A stretch of DNA of 58,563 nt, taken from assembly GCA_902553005.1 (NCBI GenBank), contig CACDIK010000005.1, positions 1-58,563 of the forward strand, written 5' to 3'. The stretch is from an uncultured Alphaproteobacteria bacterium (GTDB taxonomy: Bacteria > Pseudomonadota > Alphaproteobacteria > HIMB59 > GCA-002718135). Every line of letters begins with the position of its first letter. Position 1 is the stretch's first letter. Below are positions 53,992-58,563 of this stretch, piece after piece. Under the pieces are notes generated by a model. The model was not told where the DNA came from and searched no databases. It was given only the letters and a program-made list of their open reading frames with translations. The position numbers and the translations under genes are program-made.

Positions 53992-54933
53992 TTATACGTT
54001 TAGCTTTTGTGGAACTTTAAAAAATACATCTTCTTTTTGATAATGCCCTTCATTTACTTGAACTTCAAAATTTTTTTTCAAATTATCAAGAAGTTTTCTT
54101 ACAAGTATTTCCGGTGATGATGCACTTGCTGTTATTCCTATATTTTCAGATTCTTGAAATATATTTAAATTTAAGGAATCAACATCTTCCACTAAAATAG
54201 CTTTTTTTGAACCATAATTTTTTGCTACTTCAACTAATCTTAAAGAATTTGATGAGTTGCTTGCGCCAATTACTAAAAAATAATCACATTGATCAGCTAT
54301 TTTTTTTACAGCTTCTTGTCTATTTGTTGTAGCATAACAAATATCATTTTTTTTCGGTTCTATAACATTCTTAAAATGTGATTTTATCTCTTTTATTATA
54401 TCTTTCGTATCGTCTACTGATAGAGTTGTCTGAGTTACATATGCAATCTTATCATTTTGTTCAAAGGGTAACTTTTTTACATCTTCAACTTTTTCTACCA
54501 AATAAATTTCTTTATTAGTTTGACCCATAGTTCCAATAACTTCAGGATGATTCCTATGACCAATTAAAATTACGGGGAGATTTTTTTTATCAAAATTTTC
54601 TACCTCCTTATGAATTTTGCTAACAAGTGGACATGTGGCATCATAATATATTAAATTTAAACTTAACGCTTCCTCGGGTACAGCTTTTGGAACACCATGT
54701 GCAGAAAAGATAACTGGCCTGCTTTTATCTTCAATCTCATTTAATTCTTCTACAAAAATAGCTCCCTGTGATTTGAGATTTTCAACAACAAATTTATTAT
54801 GAACTATTTCATGACGAACATATACTGGCGCCCCATATTTTTTTAGAGCACCCTTAACCATTTCAATCGCCCTATCTACTCCTGCACAAAAACCTCGAGG
54901 TCCTGCAAGAAAGATATTAAGTTTTTTAGTCAT
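53992..54933 (-). CDS. ispH: 4-hydroxy-3-methylbut-2-enyl diphosphate reductase
   Basis: IspH performs the last step of the MEP isoprenoid pathway, giving IPP and DMAPP, with a [4Fe-4S] cluster. Cluster cysteines are visible in GPRGFCAGVDRAIEMV (about residue 16), DATCPLVSKIHKEV (about 100), and NDICYATTNRQ (about 197). The 313-residue length is normal. It is followed after one base by thrB. The presence of ispH shows the organism uses the MEP route for isoprenoids. Confidence 0.97.
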   Translation of the reverse strand: MTKKLNIFLAGPRGFCAGVDRAIEMVKGALKKYGAPVYVRHEIVHNKFVVENLKSQGAIFVEELNEIEDKSRPVIFSAHGVPKAVPEEALSLNLIYYDATCPLVSKIHKEVENFDKKNLPVILIGHRNHPEVIGTMGQTNKEIYLVEKVEDVKKLPFEQNDKIAYVTQTTLSVDDTKDIIKEIKSHFKNVIEPKKNDICYATTNRQEAVKKIADQCDYFLVIGASNSSNSLRLVEVAKNYGSKKAILVEDVDSLNLNIFQESENIGITASASSPEILVRKLLDNLKKNFEVQVNEGHYQKEDVFFKVPQKLNV

Positions 54934-55045
54934 TTAAATTTGCTAATTTTAATTTCAGTTAATTAATAATACTATAGATTTTGCAAATCCTTTAATATTA
55001 ATTTCTTATTATTATACTCAATTATTTAGACTGATTAATCTACTT

Positions 55046-55531
55046 TTAATTCTTTAAAACAGAGTTAAATTCAGTAATAGATTCTTCAATTAAAGCAGAC
55101 TTTTTATCTTTATTGAGATTTTGTATTAGAATATTTTTCGTAGCCTCTATTGCAATACTTGAAATATAATTTTTTATAGAGTTATTGGTATCTCTCACTA
55201 ATTGTTCAATCTTATTTTCAGCTAATATTTTTCTTTTTTCAATTTGGTCAGTTAGTTTAGAAGTAGATATATTTTTCAGTTCAGCTATTCTTTTTTCAGA
55301 TTCCAATTTTAGATTTTGTATTTCTTCTTCTACCTTAGTTTCTCTATCTTTTAATTCATCCAAAGCTTTTTGAGCCTCATTTTTTATATTCTCAACTTCA
55401 TCTATTTTATTTTTTATATCTTTTATTTGAGCATCTAAACTAGATGTAAGAATTTTTCGTACTGGATTAAAAATAGCTGCAATAAATAGAATAAAAGATA
55501 CTGCAACCCAAAATTGTGGATCAGAAAACAT
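55046..55531 (-). CDS. atpF: ATP synthase F0 subunit b
   Basis: The 161-residue peripheral stalk subunit has one N-terminal helix (FWVAVSFILFIAAIF, about residues 7-21) followed by a long charged coiled coil (KIDEVENIKNEAQKALDEL and onwards). It pairs with b' to link F0 to F1. Its ATG shares a base with the b' stop. It is the last gene of the F0 operon; the F1 genes are not in the window, as is usual for alphaproteobacteria. Confidence 0.93.
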   Translation of the reverse strand: MFSDPQFWVAVSFILFIAAIFNPVRKILTSSLDAQIKDIKNKIDEVENIKNEAQKALDELKDRETKVEEEIQNLKLESEKRIAELKNISTSKLTDQIEKRKILAENKIEQLVRDTNNSIKNYISSIAIEATKNILIQNLNKDKKSALIEESITEFNSVLKN

Positions 55532-56022
55532 TAATTAAAACTACCTTTATGTATTTCAATAACTTTATTAATTTCATTGTCTGACACTTCTATATCTGTG
55601 ATTTTTCCAACAGTCAGTTTTGTAATATTAGCTATTTCATTGTTAATATTTTTAATTTGATCATCTTTACTTTTTAAAATTTCTTTTTCTGCATCAGAAA
55701 CTTTTTTTTCTAAGTCTTTATCAAGTGAAGAAAGTTGAGAAGAAACATCTTCTTGTAAAGCATTGATTGTTTCTTTAATTTTTTCATCTGTTTCTACTTT
55801 AGCCTTATTGATTTGATCATTAATTTTTTTTTCAATTTCCATTGCCTGTTCTTGAAGCTCTTTTGCTGAAGATAAATTCTCATCTATTTTATTTTGTCTT
55901 TTCTCTAAAACTGTAGCTATTCTTGGAAGAGATACCCTCCATAAAAACACAAATAGAAAGGTAAAGAATACAGCTAACCAAAAGAGCTGTGAAACAAAAA
56001 ACTCTGGATTTAATTGAGGCAT
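55531..56022 (-). CDS. atpG: ATP synthase F0 subunit b'
   Basis: The 163-residue second stalk subunit has an N-terminal helix (FWLAVFFTFLFVFLW, about residues 14-28), the typical LPRIATVLEKRQNKIDENL turn, and a long coiled coil. Having both b and b' is a feature of alphaproteobacteria and phototrophs. It follows atpE by 17 bases and precedes atpF with a one-base overlap. Confidence 0.93.
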   Translation of the reverse strand: MPQLNPEFFVSQLFWLAVFFTFLFVFLWRVSLPRIATVLEKRQNKIDENLSSAKELQEQAMEIEKKINDQINKAKVETDEKIKETINALQEDVSSQLSSLDKDLEKKVSDAEKEILKSKDDQIKNINNEIANITKLTVGKITDIEVSDNEINKVIEIHKGSFN

Positions 56023-56039
56023 TAATTAATTATTGTGTT

Positions 56040-56264
56040 CTATCCAAACAAAATAACTAACGCAATAACTAACGCGAAAAGTGCAATCGCTTCAACTAAT
56101 GCGAAACCTAACATTGTCATTGTAAAAACTTCACCTCTTGCTGCTGGATTTCTTCCAACTGCTTGAATAAAAGATGAGAAAATATTCCCAATTCCAATAC
56201 CTGATCCAATAACACCGATAACGGCTAGACCCGCTCCGATTACTTTTGCTGCTTCAATTTCCAT
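56040..56264 (-). CDS. atpE: ATP synthase F0 subunit c
   Basis: The 74-residue proteolipid forms the proton-driven ring. Two helices flank the polar loop GRNPAARGE. The first helix has the glycine-rich GAGLAVIGVIGSGIGIGNIF pattern, and the second carries the proton-binding Glu in ALVEAIALFALVIAL (about residue 58). A Glu with no sodium-ligand set suggests a proton-type ring. GGAGG lies a few bases upstream of the ATG, consistent with strong translation. Confidence 0.97.
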   Translation of the reverse strand: MEIEAAKVIGAGLAVIGVIGSGIGIGNIFSSFIQAVGRNPAARGEVFTMTMLGFALVEAIALFALVIALVILFG

Positions 56265-56282
56265 AAGTCCTCCTATTTTAAA

Positions 56283-57017
56283 TTAATGTAAATGATAAGC
56301 ATCGTTAATATATAAACATGTCAGTATTGCAAACACATATGCTTGCAAAAAAGCAATTAAAATTTCTAATCCTGTTAAAGCTACAATGAAAGCTAAAGGA
56401 AAAACTCCTGTAAAAAATGGCATGGAAACAACAAAGCCCGCAAATACTTTTAGTAGTGTGTGACCAGCCAGCATGTTTGCAAATAATCTAACTGATAAAC
56501 TTATAGGTCTTGATAAATAAGATATTACCTCAATAGGAATAAGCAGTGGATGCATGTAAAATGGTACACCCGGTATATAAAAGAATGTAAAAAATTTAAT
56601 GCCATGGTTAATAAATCCAAGAATAGTTACACCAATAAATACAACTGCAGCTAACGCAAATGTAACAATAATATGACTCGTGAATGTAAATTGGTATGGT
56701 ATCATACCTACCATGTTGCCAATTAACACAAACATGAATAAAGAGAAAACAAATGGGAAATACCTTTTTCCATTATCTCCAACTGTATCAGAGAGAAGCT
56801 GAGCTATAAAATTATACATCAATTCTGAGATAAGCTGCATCCTAGAAGGGATGATTGATCTTGTATTCACTGTTAAAGTTAAAAAAAGAGTAATTACTAA
56901 AACAGTAATCAGCATAGCAAAAGATGAATTTGTAAATGAAATATTATAGCCACCAAGTTCAATATTGGATATTGGATCTATTTCGAACTGTTTTAGGGGA
57001 CTGTCTTTTGCGGCCAT
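56283..57017 (-). CDS. atpB: ATP synthase F0 subunit a
   Basis: The 244-residue subunit a forms the proton half-channels against the c ring. Five or six helices are visible. The essential Arg lies in SLSVRLFANMLAGHTLL (about residue 175), and the QAYVFAILTCLYINDA segment is near the C-terminus. The N-terminus LKQFEIDPISNIELGGYNISFTNSS is typical of alphaproteobacteria. It is separated by 21 bases from atpI and 18 from atpE. Confidence 0.96.
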   Translation of the reverse strand: MAAKDSPLKQFEIDPISNIELGGYNISFTNSSFAMLITVLVITLFLTLTVNTRSIIPSRMQLISELMYNFIAQLLSDTVGDNGKRYFPFVFSLFMFVLIGNMVGMIPYQFTFTSHIIVTFALAAVVFIGVTILGFINHGIKFFTFFYIPGVPFYMHPLLIPIEVISYLSRPISLSVRLFANMLAGHTLLKVFAGFVVSMPFFTGVFPLAFIVALTGLEILIAFLQAYVFAILTCLYINDAYHLH

Positions 57018-57038
57018 AATAGTTATTGAATATTAAAA

Positions 57039-57326
57039 TTACCTTTGCTTTTCAATGCGACGCATTACACGATAAACGTTCAAAAATCCAGCTAATGCGC
57101 CAAATATGAAGAAAATAATTAACCCTATTGGTTTAGTATTAAAGTAATTATCCACAATAAGCCCAATTCCAACTCCAACCACTAGTGCAGCGATAATTTC
57201 TGTACTAATTTTAAAACCAAATCCAGCACCACTTTCTTTTTTTTTAATATTAGGTTCTTTATTTTGACTATCTAAATTATCAATTTTCTTACCTAATTCT
57301 TCTAAATTTTTATTTTTATAATTCAT
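57039..57326 (-). CDS. atpI: AtpZ/AtpI family F0 assembly protein
   Basis: The 95-residue protein has an N-terminal charged region with helical character and two transmembrane helices (GFGFKISTEIIAALVVGVGIG and PIGLIIFFIFGALAGFLNVYRVM). These proteins help c-ring assembly or Mg uptake for the ATP synthase. It is first in the F0 operon. Its start overlaps the end of smc by eleven bases, so the operon may be read from smc. Confidence 0.92.
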   Translation of the reverse strand: MNYKNKNLEELGKKIDNLDSQNKEPNIKKKESGAGFGFKISTEIIAALVVGVGIGLIVDNYFNTKPIGLIIFFIFGALAGFLNVYRVMRRIEKQR

Positions 57327-58563
57327 TTGAAGTATCTTGCTCTTTTATCTCGATTGCTTTTTCAAGATCAACAGAAACTAGTTGTGATATACCTTTCTCA
57401 GGCATCGTAACACCAAATAATCTATTTACTCTTGCCATTGTCATTCTATGATGAGTTATAACTAAGAATTTTGTTGAAGAAGTTTTAGCTATTTCCTCTA
57501 CTAATGAACAAAATCTATCAACATTAGTATCATCTAATGGAGCATCAACCTCATCGAGTACACAAATTGGAGCTGGGTTTGATAAAAATACAGCAAATAA
57601 TAATGATAATGCTGTTAGAGCTTGCTCACCACCAGAAAGTAAATTTAGATTTTGTAATTTTTTTCCAGGAGGACTAGCAAATATTTCTAAACCAGCTTGA
57701 AGAGGATCTGATTCATCTGTAAATTTAAGATAAGCCTTGCCACCACCAAACAACCTAGTAAATAATTTTTGAAAATTTTCATTAACTATTCCATATGCAG
57801 CAAGTAAACGTTGTCTACCCTCTGTATTAAGTGAGTCAATTGCTTCTCTTAGTTTTGCAATTGCACTCAAAAGGTCACTTTGATCTTTCTTTATCGTATT
57901 TACTTTTTCTTCTAAATCTTTGGATTCTTGTTCTGCAAGAAGATTAACACCACCTAGACGTTCTTGCTCAGCAATTAGTCTTTCTAATTTCTTTTCTAAA
58001 TCACTTGTCTCACCTAAAACTTTATTTGGATTGATTTCTCCAATATTGTAAAGTTCTTCTAATTCTACACTCAGTCGTTCTTTTACTTGAGTAGCTAATA
58101 ATTTAATTGCTTCATTAATAGTATTGATTTGACCTTCAGTCCTAATTCTTTCTTCTCTTAGTTCATTTAATTTAATTTCTTCTAGTTTTAATTTCTTATT
58201 GATCTCATTAGAGTTTTGTTCAGTTTGACGAAGCTGCTCAGCTATTTGCTCATAAGAAGTCTTATTTTCATCAATCAACTTTTGTATTTTTAATTTTTCA
58301 CTTGATACATCTTCGGGAACGGATTGGAGATTAGATAATTCACTAATCAATGTATTTTGCCTTGAATTTAGTTCTTCTATTCTTTGATTTGCTTTTGAAG
58401 AAATATCATTCCATTGTTTTTCCTCTGCACTTAATTGTTTTATTCGTCTATTTTTTAATTGCTCCAATATTGCTTTAGTAGAATTATTTTGTTTACCTTT
58501 GGATACATAGCCATCCCATCTCCAAATTTCTCCTAGTTTGCTGACTAATATTTGTCCTGGCTT
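57316..58563 (-). CDS. smc: Chromosome segregation protein SMC, C-terminal part
   Basis: The reading frame is open to the window edge, so only the C-terminal ~415 residues are visible; the Walker A head and N-terminal coiled coil lie outside. The first residues (KLGEIWRWDGYV) follow the hinge. A long coiled coil runs to about residue 265. The C-terminal head has the LNLLSGGEQALTALSLLFAV signature and the CVLDEVDAPLDDTNVDRF Walker B/D-loop, plus FLVITHHRMTMARVNRLFGVTM. SMC compacts and segregates DNA. The stop overlaps the atpI start. Confidence 0.96.
   Translation of the reverse strand, partial: KPGQILVSKLGEIWRWDGYVSKGKQNNSTKAILEQLKNRRIKQLSAEEKQWNDISSKANQRIEELNSRQNTLISELSNLQSVPEDVSSEKLKIQKLIDENKTSYEQIAEQLRQTEQNSNEINKKLKLEEIKLNELREERIRTEGQINTINEAIKLLATQVKERLSVELEELYNIGEINPNKVLGETSDLEKKLERLIAEQERLGGVNLLAEQESKDLEEKVNTIKKDQSDLLSAIAKLREAIDSLNTEGRQRLLAAYGIVNENFQKLFTRLFGGGKAYLKFTDESDPLQAGLEIFASPPGKKLQNLNLLSGGEQALTALSLLFAVFLSNPAPICVLDEVDAPLDDTNVDRFCSLVEEIAKTSSTKFLVITHHRMTMARVNRLFGVTMPEKGISQLVSVDLEKAIEIKEQDTSNEL

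Overview
The window is AT-rich, tightly packed bacterial chromosome. Short or overlapping intergenic spaces, A/T-ending codons, an aa3 cytochrome oxidase operon in the order coxB-coxA-ctaB-(small ORF)-ctaG-coxC-surf1, an F0 ATP synthase operon with duplicated b and b' subunits, and alphaproteobacterial small families (DUF6494, AtpZ/I) all point to a streamlined marine alphaproteobacterium. SAR11-like relatives such as the HIMB59/AEGEAN-169 group are my best guess. That placement is inference and was not tested by any search.

Layout. 1-11.6 kb: the end of rsmE, then the cytochrome c oxidase operon, an M32 carboxypeptidase, threonine synthase, an M16 peptidase and a secreted FG-GAP repeat protein. 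11.7-15.3 kb: DUF6494, Ogt, a glutamine amidotransferase, and a TIM-barrel isomerase paired with a Gfo/Idh oxidoreductase. 15.4-17 kb: two tandem glutamine-riboswitch (glnA RNA) aptamers in the leader of an ammonium transporter. 17-20.8 kb: a winged-helix protein, a small basic protein, YqgE, a DsbD-like protein and a peroxiredoxin. 20.8-23.6 kb: a ribose-type ABC importer on the minus strand. 23.8-29.3 kb: an unusual redox island with two paralogous membrane di-iron desaturase/hydroxylases, a ferredoxin reductase, a Rieske ferredoxin, an atypical PanB-like protein and a sterol-desaturase-type hydroxylase.

29.3-52 kb is a large carbohydrate-catabolism region. It holds a lactonase, an IlvD/Edd sugar-acid dehydratase and a 2-keto-3-deoxy-sugar-acid dehydratase/aldolase, which fits oxidation of a pentose to 2-oxoglutarate semialdehyde. 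Next comes a rhamnose/fucose block: RhaS-T-P-Q importer, mutarotase, SDR, Gfo/Idh, amidohydrolase lactonase and rhamnonate-type dehydratase. It ends with lactate-type dehydrogenases and a polyol block (two polyol dehydrogenases, an SDR and xylulokinase). 52-58.6 kb returns to housekeeping genes: YceI, rnhA, thrB, ispH, the F0 operon (atpI-B-E-b'-b) and the C-terminal half of smc.

The strongest observations are the tandem glutamine riboswitches ahead of amtB, with compensatory stem changes visible by eye, and the desaturase/Rieske/PanB-like island. In the latter, a methyl or methylene group might be hydroxylated and passed on as a one-carbon unit, but this is a hypothesis. Strong hairpins directly downstream of both solute-binding-protein genes suggest that both importers adjust binding-protein dosage at the mRNA level.
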